A stretch of DNA of 64,000 nucleotides from Roseiarcus sp963737365 (GTDB taxonomy: Bacteria > Pseudomonadota > Alphaproteobacteria > Rhizobiales > Beijerinckiaceae). Under the pieces are notes generated by a model that worked only from the letters and a program-made list of their open reading frames with translations, did no database searches and was not told the origin of the DNA. Location: NCBI GenBank assembly GCA_963737365.1, contig CAVTSD010000009.1, positions 248,001 through 312,000 of the forward strand. The letters run 5' to 3'. The position numbers and the translations under genes were made by a program. This document shows positions 16,673-25,226 of the stretch, piece after piece. Every line of letters begins with the position of its first letter. The stretch's first letter is position 1.

Positions 16673-17395
16673 ATGCCGAGCAACACCTTCGTCCTGACCG
16701 GGGCTGGGATCTCGGCCGAAAGCGGACTGGGCACGTTTCGCGATAAGAAAGGCGAGGGAATCTGGGCGAAGTTCGATCCGATGAAGCTCGCGACGCCAGA
16801 AGCCTTCGCCCGCGACCCCGAAGCGGTGCTCGCGTTCTATGACCTGCGGCGGCGCAATTTGCGGGAAGCCAAGCCCAATGCGGCGCATTTCGCGCTGGCT
16901 CGGCTTGAGCGCGCGCTCGCCGAGCGAGGCGACAGCCTCACGCTTGTGACGCAGAACATCGACGATCTGCACGAGCGGGCCGGTTCCGAGCACGTGATCC
17001 ATATGCATGGCGAACTCTTGAAAGCCCGCTGTGGCCGCTGCCAGATGGTGTATCCGTGGCTCGATGACTTGACAGTTTCGCATGCTTGCCCCGGTTGCGA
17101 GAGCGCCGGAACAATGCGGCCTCACGTGGTGTGGTTCGGCGAGATGCCGCTCGACATGGACCTGATCGATCGGGCGCTGCGCAAGGCCGACCTTTTCGTC
17201 GCCATCGGCACTTCAGGCGCCGTCTATCCGGCGGCGGCCTTTGTCGCCGAGGCGCGCGCCTATGGCTTGCGCACCTGCGAGATCAACCTTGAGGCCGCCG
17301 ACAACGCAGACCTGTTCGATGAGCAGCGCTTGGGGCCGGCGAGCGAGACGGTTCCTGCCTGGATCGAGGAACTGGTCTCAGCCTCGGCGAAATAG
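16673..17395 (+). CDS. cobB: Sir2-family NAD-dependent protein deacylase
   Basis: A class III sirtuin that removes acyl groups from lysines while consuming NAD. The NAD motif GAGISAESGLGTFRDKKG, the TQNIDDLHERAG segment and the catalytic H112 in HMHGELLKARC are present, with the zinc cysteines in CGRCQ and CPGCES. The Y56-x-x-R59 pair (FYDLRR) matches the signature of desuccinylase/demalonylase sirtuins. I chose ATG 16673 (240 residues); an earlier ATG at 16655 overlaps the DUF155 gene. It probably belongs to that transcript. Confidence 0.92.
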   Translation: MPSNTFVLTGAGISAESGLGTFRDKKGEGIWAKFDPMKLATPEAFARDPEAVLAFYDLRRRNLREAKPNAAHFALARLERALAERGDSLTLVTQNIDDLHERAGSEHVIHMHGELLKARCGRCQMVYPWLDDLTVSHACPGCESAGTMRPHVVWFGEMPLDMDLIDRALRKADLFVAIGTSGAVYPAAAFVAEARAYGLRTCEINLEAADNADLFDEQRLGPASETVPAWIEELVSASAK

Positions 17396-17529
17396 GCGAA
17401 CTTGCGGGCGCATTTGGCCAGGAGTACGCTCGCCTCTGCGCGGGTTGGGGCGTTTCGCCGGGTCATGGCGTTTTGACGCGGTCTATCTCGTCTCGCGATC
17501 GCGCGCTAAAAAATACTCGGGAGGACGAC

Positions 17530-18000
17530 ATGAGGCATCAGTTGATTCTGCTTGCGGGGATGGGTCTTGCGCTTGCTGCTCCTGTGATGGCGATAGCGCA
17601 GACGGCGTTGCCGGAAATCAAGACTCAACCCTCCGCTCAGGCGGTGCTGGACGAGCATATGGACGCGCTCAATCATTGCGACTGGAGCCGCATCCTCGCT
17701 CAATACCCCGACGATGCGCAAATCAACCTGCCTGGCGGCGCGGTCGTCTCGGGGCGGAAAGCGATCGGCGAAATGTTCGCCGGGTTCTGCAAGGATTCGA
17801 AGGACGGCGGGCTGAACGGAATCACTTTCAAGGTCGAGCACAGCACCACGATCGGCGATACATTCGCGACGCAGTGGGTCGCGACAGCGGACTTCCTGGC
17901 TGAGCCATATCGAGGCTCTGATGCCTACATTACCAAGAACGGGTTGATGCAAGCGATGGTGACGACCTTTGACGGCGGCGCGCTCAAAATGAAGAAGTGA
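17530..18000 (+). CDS. Secreted SnoaL/NTF2-like protein
   Basis: A 156-residue protein with a cleavable signal peptide (about residues 1-24, ending near MAIAQ), so it is periplasmic. The mature part has the cone-shaped NTF2/SnoaL pattern: an N-terminal helix with HMDALNHCDWSRILAQYPDDAQINLP, then alternating strands (VSGRKAIGEMFAGFCK; FATQWVATADFLAEPYRGSDAYITKNGLMQAMVTTF). Proteins like this are often annotated as nuclear transport factor 2 family with no known role. The ATG at 17530 is preceded by GGGAGGACGAC. The neighbours give no hint of function. Confidence 0.8.
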   Translation: MRHQLILLAGMGLALAAPVMAIAQTALPEIKTQPSAQAVLDEHMDALNHCDWSRILAQYPDDAQINLPGGAVVSGRKAIGEMFAGFCKDSKDGGLNGITFKVEHSTTIGDTFATQWVATADFLAEPYRGSDAYITKNGLMQAMVTTFDGGALKMKK

Positions 18001-18052
18001 CAGCTCAGCCGCTTCGTCAGGTTCCCAAACGCGGCCAACCCAAGGCTTCGCA

Positions 18053-19172
18053 TCATGCCGCGCGGCGTCCCGTAACCGCGTCGGCGATCCGAACCGCTTC
18101 AAGTCCGATCTCGTGCAATTGTCCGGTCGGAGACGTGACGGCGCCGCAGAAAAAGAGGCCGGGCTCGGCGGTCGGTCGGCCGCTAACGAGAGGCGTGCCG
18201 GTATCGCTGAGCACGCCCCGAGCGTCCGGAAGCAGGGCGCGGAGGTTCGGCCGGAAGCCGGTCGCCAGGATGACAGCGTCGAAGGGCTCCGGCGAAGACC
18301 GCGTGAATGTGACGGTCGTCTGCCCAAAACTCGCGATGTCGCTCCGCACCTTGATCCGCCCGGCGCGGATCTGAGCGACCGTCCCGACGTCGAGAAGGGG
18401 CACGCGGCCGTCCTCTTCGACCATGCGGCGCGGCCCCTTTGGAGCCCGGGTCATCCCAAGGCTCTCGATCGAACCGACCGCGAGGCGTATGGCCGGCGCG
18501 TTGAGGGCGTCGGCGAGGCGCGCGGGGAGGCGCTGCTGGGCGATCGCCCAAGGTCAGTATCGGCAAGCCGAGCAGTTCGCGCGGCAGGATGCGCACCGGA
18601 CCGTGAACCGAAAGCGTCACGTCGACTTTAGCTTCCGCGAGATCGAGGGCGATCTCGCCCCCCGAATTGCCGAAGCCTACGACGAGCACACGCTGGCCAA
18701 CGAAGGACTTAGGATTGCGGTACCGGCTCGAATGCAGGACCGGGCCGCTGAACGTCTCGATGCCGGGCCAGACGGGCGAATAAGGGAAATCGGCCAAGCC
18801 GGTCGCGATGACGATGACTGGCGCTTCGATCGTCTCGTCAACAGCCTTCGCGCTCCACAGCGTTCCGTTTCGGCGGACTTCGCTGACCGGGGTGTTGAAG
18901 CGAGGCTCCAGATCGAATGTCGCGGCGTAGCTTTCGAGGTATTCGACGACCTGCGCTCGCGAAGGGTAGCGCCCGTAGGAGGAAGGCATCGGCAGGCCGG
19001 GCAGGGCGGAGTGGCCGCGATCGGTGTGCAGATGAAGCCGGTCATAATGGCGCCGCCAGACCGGCCCGACAGCGTCACACTTTTCTAGGATGGCGGCATT
19101 CACTCCGCGCGCCTGAAGCGTCGCCGCCGTGGCGAGGCCGGCCGGCCCCGCGCCGATGATGATGCCTCGCAT
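18053..19172 (-). pseudogene. Flavin-dependent monooxygenase-like gene with a one-base frameshift
   Basis: From ATG 19172 the product begins with the FAD motif IIIGAGPAGLATAA, continues through a second dinucleotide motif VLVVGFGNSGGEIALDLAEA (about residue 165) and reaches RELLGLPILTL. There the frame goes astray. The adjacent frame continues sensibly with AIAQQRLPARLADALNAP, then TRAPKGPRRMVEEDGR, FDAVILATGFRPNLRALLP and GLFFCGAVTSPTGQLHE to the stop at 18053. One extra G in the GGG run (plus-strand CCC, 18547-18549) explains the break. Repaired, the product of about 373 residues is a typical FMO/TrkA-like NAD(P)H flavoprotein. It is either a recent pseudogene or a base-calling error. Confidence 0.82.
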
Positions 19173-19219
19173 GAATCGGCCATTGCTGTGACGATCCCTA
19201 AGAGAAGAGGATAGCCTCC

Positions 19220-19981
19220 TTAGGCCGCCACGTCCTCCCGCGCCCCCACCATATATTGCACCAGCTCTTCAGCATTGGTGCCGGCGGTGAGCTTCTCCGC
19301 GACCTTTCGGCCGCGGTGCATAACGATGATTCGGTCGGTTACCGCGAGCGCGTCTGGCATCACGTGGGTGATAAGGATCACCGGCACGCCGCGGCTCTTG
19401 AGCATGCGGATGAGCTCCAGCACCTTGTGCTGCTCGGGGACGCCGAGGTTATTGGTCGGCTCGTCCATGATCATGAGACGCGCGTCCCAATAAACCGCGC
19501 GAGCGATCGCCACTGCTTGACGCTGGCCGCCCGACAGCTTCTCGATCGGCTCGGTCAGAGCGGGAATCCGAATGTGCAGGGCGTCGAGCGTCTGCTGCGA
19601 TTGCTCGCGCATATGTTTGTCGTCGAGTGTCTGAACGAGCCCGCCCAGGTGGCGCGTCTTTACCTCGCGGCCGAGGAAAATGTTGGCGCCGACATCAAGA
19701 TTGTTGGCGAGCGCCAGATCTTGGTAGATCGTCTCGATGCCGATGCGGCGCGCGTCCATCGGGCTTGCAAACTGAACCGGTTTTCCGTCAAAGACGATTT
19801 CGCCGTCTTCGGCGGCGTGGACGCCGGAGATGCATTTGATGAGCGTCGACTTGCCTGCCCCGTTGTCGCCGAGCAGACCCACGACTTCGCCGCGCGCGAC
19901 GTCGAAAGTCACATTGTCGACCGCAACGAGGCCGCCGAAAATCTTTGTGAGGTTGCGGACGGAGAGCAGGGCCTCGCTCAT
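19220..19981 (-). CDS. Sugar ABC transporter ATP-binding protein
   Basis: The ATPase of a CUT2-type sugar importer. The 253-residue protein has one nucleotide-binding domain: Walker A GDNGAGKST (about residues 36-44), Q-loop, signature LSGGQRQAVAIARAVYWD, Walker B LMIMDEPTNNLG and the H-loop in ILITHVMPDALAV. Having one domain rather than the two fused in RbsA/GguA resembles FrcA of rhizobial fructose uptake. The start overlaps the permease gene by four bases, indicating translational coupling. The transported sugar is not evident, but the sugar-acid island at 4.7-12.5 kb is the likely user. Confidence 0.93.
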   Translation of the reverse strand: MSEALLSVRNLTKIFGGLVAVDNVTFDVARGEVVGLLGDNGAGKSTLIKCISGVHAAEDGEIVFDGKPVQFASPMDARRIGIETIYQDLALANNLDVGANIFLGREVKTRHLGGLVQTLDDKHMREQSQQTLDALHIRIPALTEPIEKLSGGQRQAVAIARAVYWDARLMIMDEPTNNLGVPEQHKVLELIRMLKSRGVPVILITHVMPDALAVTDRIIVMHRGRKVAEKLTAGTNAEELVQYMVGAREDVAA

Positions 19982-21171
19982 TGCGCGGCGCCTCCGCGCG
20001 TGCGGCCGATGATGAGGTCTCGCGACTGGTCGATCAGCACTGCGACAATGACCACGGTTCCCACGACGATAAACTGCCAGAAAGCGTCGACGTTGAGCAT
20101 GACGAGTCCAGTTGTCAGCACGGCGATGATGAGGGCGCCGATCACCGTGCCGATAACGGTTCCGGCGCCGCCGAACATGCTGACGCCGCCGATAATGACG
20201 GCGGCGATCGAGCTCAAGAGGAGCGGGTCGCCAATGACCGCCGAGCCCGCCGTGAATCGGAAAGTCGACAGAAACCCTGCGACCCCGGATGTCGCCGCTG
20301 ACAGGATGTAGATCGAAATGATACGGCGATCGACCGGAATGCCGCTGCGCACCGCGGCGTCCATGTTACCGCCGATGGCGTAAGTATGCCGTCCGAACTG
20401 CGTTCGGTGAAGCAAGAATATCGCCCAGGCGACGACGAAAGCCGTCATGACGACGGGGTAGGGCAGAATGGCGTCCATGTGGCGCAGGAGCTCGCCCTTG
20501 ACCTCTGGCCGGTGAAGAAAATAGAGCCCCCCGCCGTCGCCGCGAATATAATAGAGGAGCGCGTCGTTGCCGTAGGCGCGGATGCCGGGCGGCAAGCCGA
20601 TGACGGTCGTGTTTTCGCTCATGAGATAAGCGATCCCGCGCACGATGAAAGACGTGCCCAGCGTGACGATGAACGCCGGAACCTTCAGTTTTGCGATGAT
20701 GACGCCGTTGACGAGGCCGACTGCGGCAGCCCCGGCAATGGCGGCGATAAGGCCAATGAGGACCGATGGAAAAAGGGGTATGCCGCCGTTGAACGCTGAG
20801 CGGAGCGCCAGCGCAGAGAGCACCGAGGCGAGGCTCATGACCCAGCCGACCGAAAGATCAATGCCAGCTGCGATGATGACGAAAGTCTGACCGAGCCCGA
20901 GCAGCAGCACCGGAATGATTGCGACCAAAATGTTCTGCGAGTTGCGCAGGGTAAGGAAATTGACGCCGCCGCCTGTTGTCAGCGGCACCGCGATAACAAA
21001 GAAGAGGATTAGGAGAGAGAGAAACAGCCACGCCCAGATGCGGCTCAGAAACAGAACGAAGCGCTGCGCCCGCCTGCGGCCGCCTGTAGGCGCTGCGGCC
21101 GCGCGTGCGAGGGTCATTCTCGAGGCGCGGTCGCTCACGGGGCCTTCATCCAGGAGCGCGAGAAAGCCCAT
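19978..21171 (-). CDS. Sugar ABC transporter permease
   Basis: The membrane subunit of a CUT2-type importer, 397 residues. About 45 mostly basic, cytoplasmic N-terminal residues precede 8-10 hydrophobic helices starting at AWLFLSLLILFFVIAVPL. The family region GLGQTFVIIAAGIDLSVGWVMSL and the conserved ATPase-contact segment GGNMDAAVRSGIPVDR are present. The loop between helices (about residues 190-240, GIRAYGNDALLYYIRGDGGG and following) is longer than in ribose permeases. It lies between the binding-protein and ATPase genes. The translation start could be a downstream ATG, because the first residues are not family-like. Confidence 0.91.
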   Translation of the reverse strand: MGFLALLDEGPVSDRASRMTLARAAAAPTGGRRRAQRFVLFLSRIWAWLFLSLLILFFVIAVPLTTGGGVNFLTLRNSQNILVAIIPVLLLGLGQTFVIIAAGIDLSVGWVMSLASVLSALALRSAFNGGIPLFPSVLIGLIAAIAGAAAVGLVNGVIIAKLKVPAFIVTLGTSFIVRGIAYLMSENTTVIGLPPGIRAYGNDALLYYIRGDGGGLYFLHRPEVKGELLRHMDAILPYPVVMTAFVVAWAIFLLHRTQFGRHTYAIGGNMDAAVRSGIPVDRRIISIYILSAATSGVAGFLSTFRFTAGSAVIGDPLLLSSIAAVIIGGVSMFGGAGTVIGTVIGALIIAVLTTGLVMLNVDAFWQFIVVGTVVIVAVLIDQSRDLIIGRTRGGAAQ

Positions 21172-21243
21172 GCCTTTCCCGTTTGCGGGAAAAAGATCAA
21201 ACCAGAGCGTGGGCGATGGGCTTCGTAAAACGGCAAGCGAGGG

Positions 21244-22221
21244 CTACTTGCCTGGCACCTGATAAATGAAACGGGCGATCGCCGGGTCTTTCACGTTGTC
21301 CTTGTCAATGATGGCAAAGCCGGTCTCGACGCGGCGCGGAAGGCTGGTGACCCCGGCGGCGTCGGCCGCGGCGAACTGGACCGCCATATAGCCCATGTCG
21401 AACGGTTTTTGCGCCAGCACCATCGACACTGCACCCTGGTTCATCAATTCGATCGCCTGCTTTGTGGCGTCGTAGGCGACAACTTGCACGTGGCCGCCAA
21501 GCCCGGCGTTGACGACCGCCGCGCCCGCCCCTTGCGCGCTGAACACGTTGGTCCCGAACACGCCGGCGAGATCGGGCTCACGCGCCAGCACCGCCGCGGT
21601 CTCCTGGGTCGCCTTGTTGGGGTCGTCGAGATTGTAATCCGGCCCCAGCACCTTGATACCGGGAAACTCCTTGGCCATCGCCTCCTTGAAACCCTTTTCG
21701 CGGTCCTCGACCGAGCTGACGTTGGGATTGGTCGAGTTGATGTAAACGGTTCCCTTGCCGCCGATGGCCTTGGCCAGCCCGCGCGCGGCGATGCGGCCGC
21801 CTTCGGTATTGTTCGAGCCGATGTAGCTGATCGGGAATTTGACTGGGCCGTTCACGTAGTCGCCGTCGCCAATGTAACTATCGACGATGATGACTTTGAT
21901 GCCCGCGTCTGCGGCGGCCTTGAGAGGGCCGATCATCTGATCCTTGTCAGTCGCGGCGGTGATGATGTAATTAAGGTCGCCGCGCGCGACCATCGAATCC
22001 AGGAGCGGGGTCTGGGCCTCGACGCCCCAGGTCGGCGGAATTTGAGTGATGACCTCGACGCCGAGATCCTTGGCGGCCTTTTCAACCCCAAGCTGCATCA
22101 CCTGGTAGAATGGATCGACGACCCCAGGCAAAAATCCGATCTTGAGTTTCTCAGCAGTCGCCTGACCTGCCAAGGCGATGGCGAACCCGGCCGTCAAGGC
22201 CGCCCTTAGATATGTGCGCAT
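21244..22221 (-). CDS. Periplasmic sugar-binding protein of the ABC importer
   Basis: A 325-residue type I periplasmic binding protein with a signal peptide of about 23 residues ending GQATA. The mature N-terminus KLKIGFLPGVVDPFYQVMQLGVEKAAKDLG, the YIITAATDKDQMIGPLKAAADAGIKVIIVDS middle part and the C-terminal VQVVAYDATKQAIELMNQGA are typical of the ribose/fructose/galactose-binding (peripla_BP_4) group. It is the first gene of the three-gene importer operon, 73 bases before the permease. The ligand is unknown. No palindrome like the one in the gntR promoter was seen upstream. Confidence 0.92.
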   Translation of the reverse strand: MRTYLRAALTAGFAIALAGQATAEKLKIGFLPGVVDPFYQVMQLGVEKAAKDLGVEVITQIPPTWGVEAQTPLLDSMVARGDLNYIITAATDKDQMIGPLKAAADAGIKVIIVDSYIGDGDYVNGPVKFPISYIGSNNTEGGRIAARGLAKAIGGKGTVYINSTNPNVSSVEDREKGFKEAMAKEFPGIKVLGPDYNLDDPNKATQETAAVLAREPDLAGVFGTNVFSAQGAGAAVVNAGLGGHVQVVAYDATKQAIELMNQGAVSMVLAQKPFDMGYMAVQFAAADAAGVTSLPRRVETGFAIIDKDNVKDPAIARFIYQVPGK

Positions 22222-22298
22222 GTTCTCCTCCCTTGATGATCGGTTCCCCGTGTCGCCAGCCAGTGTGGCGCTGGGTTACTCGCTCTTGAACTCGTCTT

Positions 22299-22853
22299 TC
22301 AGCTCTCGGCCTTTTCGGCGCTCTTCGCCTTCTTCGCTTCCTCTATGCCTTCCAGGACGAGCGCCCGTGCTTCGTTCGCGTCGCCCCAGCGGACGATCTT
22401 TACCCATTTGTTGGGTTCGAGGTCTTTGTAATGCGCGAAGAAATGTTCGATCTGGTCGATCGTGATCGACGGCAGGTCGGAGTAATTGTTCACGTGCGCG
22501 TAGCGCTTGGTGAGCTTCGCCGACGGCACCGCCAGCAGCTTCTCGTCACGGCCTCCTTCGTCTTCCATGATCAGGACGCCGACGATTTTGCAGCTCATGA
22601 CCGCGCCGGGAACGATCGCGCGGGTGTTGGCGACGATCACGTCACAAGGGTCGCCATCGCCTGAAAGCGTATGAGGGATGAAGCCATAATTTCCGGGATA
22701 GCGCATCGAGGTGTAGAGAAATCGATCGACCTGAAGCGCGCCGCTCTCCTTATCCATCTCGTACTTGATCGGCTCGCCCCCGATCGGCACCTCAATCACG
22801 ACGTTGACATCGTGGGGAGGATTCTTGCCGATCGATAAAGCGTTCAAGTTCAC
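22299..22853 (-). CDS. ppa: Inorganic pyrophosphatase
   Basis: Family I soluble pyrophosphatase, which hydrolyses pyrophosphate to drive biosynthesis. The 184-residue length is standard. Active-site stretches are intact: VVIEVPIGGEPIKYEMDKESG, RFLYTSMRYPGNYGFIPHT, the Mg-binding signature GDGDPCDVIV and DEGGRDEKLLAVP, and the C-terminal HFFAHYKDLEPNKWVKI. Two cysteine-containing positions are unremarkable. It is a single gene upstream of the sugar importer and separated from it by 77 bases; cotranscription is possible but not indicated. Confidence 0.97.
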   Translation of the reverse strand: MNLNALSIGKNPPHDVNVVIEVPIGGEPIKYEMDKESGALQVDRFLYTSMRYPGNYGFIPHTLSGDGDPCDVIVANTRAIVPGAVMSCKIVGVLIMEDEGGRDEKLLAVPSAKLTKRYAHVNNYSDLPSITIDQIEHFFAHYKDLEPNKWVKIVRWGDANEARALVLEGIEEAKKAKSAEKAES

Positions 22854-22905
22854 GTTAGGTCCAATCGGCGGCGCGTCTATCCCGTCTTATAGGAGGAACG
22901 AGCGT

Positions 22906-23412
22906 TCAGCCAAATCCGAATGCGATGCGGTCGCGTGGCTGACCGCCGAAGGTCTCACGCGCTCGGCGGAGCACCCGGCCGCCCAGCCGGCGGTAGAACC
23001 CGACCGCCCGGTCGTTATCCGCCAACGCCCAGACGACCAGATTCGATAATCCATGGCCGGCGAGATCCTTGCGCGCAGCCTCGAACATGCGCCGCCCGAA
23101 ACCGCAACCCTGGCACTCCGGCGCGAGGTAGAGTTCGAATATCTCGCCTCCGTAGCCGAGCGCCGGCACCCGGTTGCGACCATAGCTGATATAGCCGACG
23201 ACGGAATCACCGAATTCAAGCACCAGCAGTGGCGTCCGGCGCGCGATGGCGAGTCGCCACCACTCCGGGCCCCTGCGCGCTATCATCCGCTCAAGTTCGC
23301 GGCCAGGGATCACGCCCCGATACGCTTCGCGCCATGCCGCGTCATGTACAGTCGCGATTTCGCCCTCATCGCCGAGTCGCGCCGCCCTGATGGATATGAC
23401 CGTCTCGACCAT
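22906..23412 (-). CDS. GNAT-family N-acetyltransferase
   Basis: A 168-residue GCN5-related acetyltransferase. The fold is recognisable from IRAARLGDEGEIATVHDAAWREAYRGVIP at the N-terminus, the strand VVGYISYGRNRV, the acetyl-CoA pyrophosphate loop LAPECQGCGFGRRMFEAAR (the Q/R-x-x-G-x-G/A motif), and ALADNDRAVGFYRRLGGRV near the end. Proteins with this N-terminal 'WREAYRGVIP' pattern are common and mostly uncharacterised; small molecules or ribosomal proteins are usual acceptors. It stands alone downstream of the divergent DUF3108 gene. Confidence 0.9.
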   Translation of the reverse strand: MVETVISIRAARLGDEGEIATVHDAAWREAYRGVIPGRELERMIARRGPEWWRLAIARRTPLLVLEFGDSVVGYISYGRNRVPALGYGGEIFELYLAPECQGCGFGRRMFEAARKDLAGHGLSNLVVWALADNDRAVGFYRRLGGRVLRRARETFGGQPRDRIAFGFG

Positions 23413-23580
23413 GGAGGGATGTTATGTCCGCGCGCGGCCCCGCCGCAAGGTCTTGACAGCGGGCGCGGATGACTTTTTTGGTGGGTGCGGGTTCGCCCGT
23501 GAGTCGGCGCGTCGCCGCCGGAATTTGAGCGCAATCTCCGTTCAATGCGCTGCAGACACCGAAGCCGGAGATTGAAAACC

Positions 23581-24396
23581 ATGGCGTCCCGATCGCCTCA
23601 GGCCCGCTTGCGATTGGCGACCGTCTGGATGACAGCCGCGCTCGTCTGGAGCGCAGGCGCAAGCGCCGACGTGCTGCACGCCACTTATCGCGTGTCGCTG
23701 ATTGGCCTCCCAATTGGCGCGGTCAACCTCAATGCCGACCTCACCCCGACAAGCTATTCAATCTTTGGCGATGCGAAAGTGACCGGTATCGCTAAGCTCT
23801 TCGTCGCGAACGCGCACGGCGCTTCGTCGGGAAAGGGCGCGATCCTTCAGGGCCGCGTGTCGCCCGCGAGTTTCGCCACCATCGCCTCAAGCTCGAACAT
23901 GACGCGGACGATTCGCATGGCGCTCGCCGGCAACGCCGTGATCGGAATTGATATTTCGCCGCCATTCCAGGACAAGCCGGACCGAGTGCCGCTTGGACCT
24001 GGCGACAAGCGCAACGTGGTGGATCCTGTGGGCGCGGTCATCCTGCCGGCACCAGCCTCAGGACCGATGCTGTCGCCCGCGGCGTGCAACCGCAAGGTTC
24101 CGATCTTTGACGGCTATACGCGGTTCGACGTTGATCTGACTTATGTCGGCGAGCGCACAGTTTCGGCGAAGGGTTACGATGGCCCGGTTGCCGTCTGCGC
24201 GGCCCGCTACGTCCCGATTTCCGGCCATAGCCGCGACCGGCCGGCGACTAAGTTCATGGCCGAGAACAAGGACCTCGAAGTCTGGCTGGCGCCGATCGCC
24301 AGCGACCACGTGCTTATCCCCTTCCGGGTATCGGTGCGGACGATGATCGGCACCACGGTGATCGAGGCACAGGAATTCCGCCTAGACGAAAAGTAA
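23581..24396 (+). CDS. DUF3108 secreted protein
   Basis: A 271-residue periplasmic or outer-membrane-associated protein of the DUF3108 family, which is common in proteobacteria and without a settled role. The N-terminal signal segment (about residues 1-28, LRLATVWMTAALVWSAGASA) is followed by the family start VLHATYRVSLIGLPIGAVNLNADL and the conserved SYSIFGDAKVTGIAKLF; the middle PAACNRKVPIFDGYTRFDVDL and the C-terminal DLEVWLAPIASDHVLIPFRVSV also match. I chose ATG 23581. It stands alone. Confidence 0.85.
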   Translation: MASRSPQARLRLATVWMTAALVWSAGASADVLHATYRVSLIGLPIGAVNLNADLTPTSYSIFGDAKVTGIAKLFVANAHGASSGKGAILQGRVSPASFATIASSSNMTRTIRMALAGNAVIGIDISPPFQDKPDRVPLGPGDKRNVVDPVGAVILPAPASGPMLSPAACNRKVPIFDGYTRFDVDLTYVGERTVSAKGYDGPVAVCAARYVPISGHSRDRPATKFMAENKDLEVWLAPIASDHVLIPFRVSVRTMIGTTVIEAQEFRLDEK

Positions 24397-24479
24397 CCTT
24401 GAGTAGCCGACGCGCGATCCGAGTAGCTGAGGTGAACGAATAGTTAAGCGGCCTGACCACTTGGTCAGAGCCGGCGAGG

Positions 24480-24914
24480 CTAATTGAGCTCGTCTTCCAG
24501 CATCGGCAGCGGCAGGACGCTGACGCCGTCTTCCAGCAACGACTTGGCCTCAGCTAGGCTCGCGCGCCCCCGTATCGCGCGCTCCGGCTCATCGCCGAGA
24601 TGGATCGCTCGCGCCACCTGCGGGAACTTGGCGCCTACGTCGTCGGTGTTGGCCTCGATTTCTCGGCGCATGCGAAGGAAGAACTCCCGCGTCTGGCGGC
24701 GTCGATCATCAACAACGAGCTCCGATCCCACGCCAGGAACGGCACGTTCGCCGCCGACGACAGCTGGCGCCATTATGGCTTTATCGACGCGGGCGGAGCC
24801 GCATTCGGGGCAGACGACAAAACCACGTTTGTGTTGTTTGTCATAGGCGGCGCTATCGGGAAACCAACTGTCGAACGCATGTCCTTCGGCGCAGCCAAGC
24901 GCGTATTTGATCAT
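24480..24914 (-). CDS. DUF1178 zinc-ribbon-like protein
   Basis: A 144-residue DUF1178 protein. It starts with YALGCAEGHAFDSWFPDSAAYDKQ and has a second Cys pair in VCPECGSARVDKAIMAP, together making a zinc-ribbon-like N-terminus, followed by the family's helical middle FFLRMRREIEANTDDVGAKFP and an acidic tail. The function is unknown. It begins three bases after grxC in a leftward comF-grxC-DUF1178 group. In many Rhizobiales a nitrilase-family gene sits between grxC and DUF1178 (from memory); here it is missing. Confidence 0.88.
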   Translation of the reverse strand: MIKYALGCAEGHAFDSWFPDSAAYDKQHKRGFVVCPECGSARVDKAIMAPAVVGGERAVPGVGSELVVDDRRRQTREFFLRMRREIEANTDDVGAKFPQVARAIHLGDEPERAIRGRASLAEAKSLLEDGVSVLPLPMLEDELN

Positions 24915-24917
24915 CGT

Positions 24918-25175
24918 TCAGGCCGCCAAAAGCGCATCGAGTTCGCCGGTTGCTTCGAGCGCGTGCAAATCGTCGCATCCGCCGACGTGCCTGTCGCCGA
25001 TGAAAATCTGCGGCACCGTCCAACGGCCGCTCGCCTTTTCCGCCATGGCTGCCTGGGCGGCGCGATCGCCATCCACAGAGACTTCCTCGAATGGAGCAGC
25101 CTTCTTGCGCAACAACGCCTTGGCGGCGTGGCAGAAGGGACAGGTAGACTTGGTGTAGATGATGACGGAGGGCAA
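24918..25175 (-). CDS. grxC: Glutaredoxin 3
   Basis: An 85-residue dithiol glutaredoxin that reduces disulfides and glutathione mixed disulfides in the cytosol. The active site CPFC (C12 and C15) lies in VIIYTKSTCPFCHAAKALL. The cis-proline segment RWTVPQIFIGDRHVGGCDDL, which binds glutathione, is complete. The C-terminal helix ends at LLAA. It sits 51 bases after comF and three before the DUF1178 gene, a conserved alphaproteobacterial grouping. Confidence 0.96.
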   Translation of the reverse strand: MPSVIIYTKSTCPFCHAAKALLRKKAAPFEEVSVDGDRAAQAAMAEKASGRWTVPQIFIGDRHVGGCDDLHALEATGELDALLAA

Positions 25176-25226
25176 GTCTGAGATCCTCGATGCGTCAATC
25201 CGCGCATCTTTCCACTATATGTGCAG

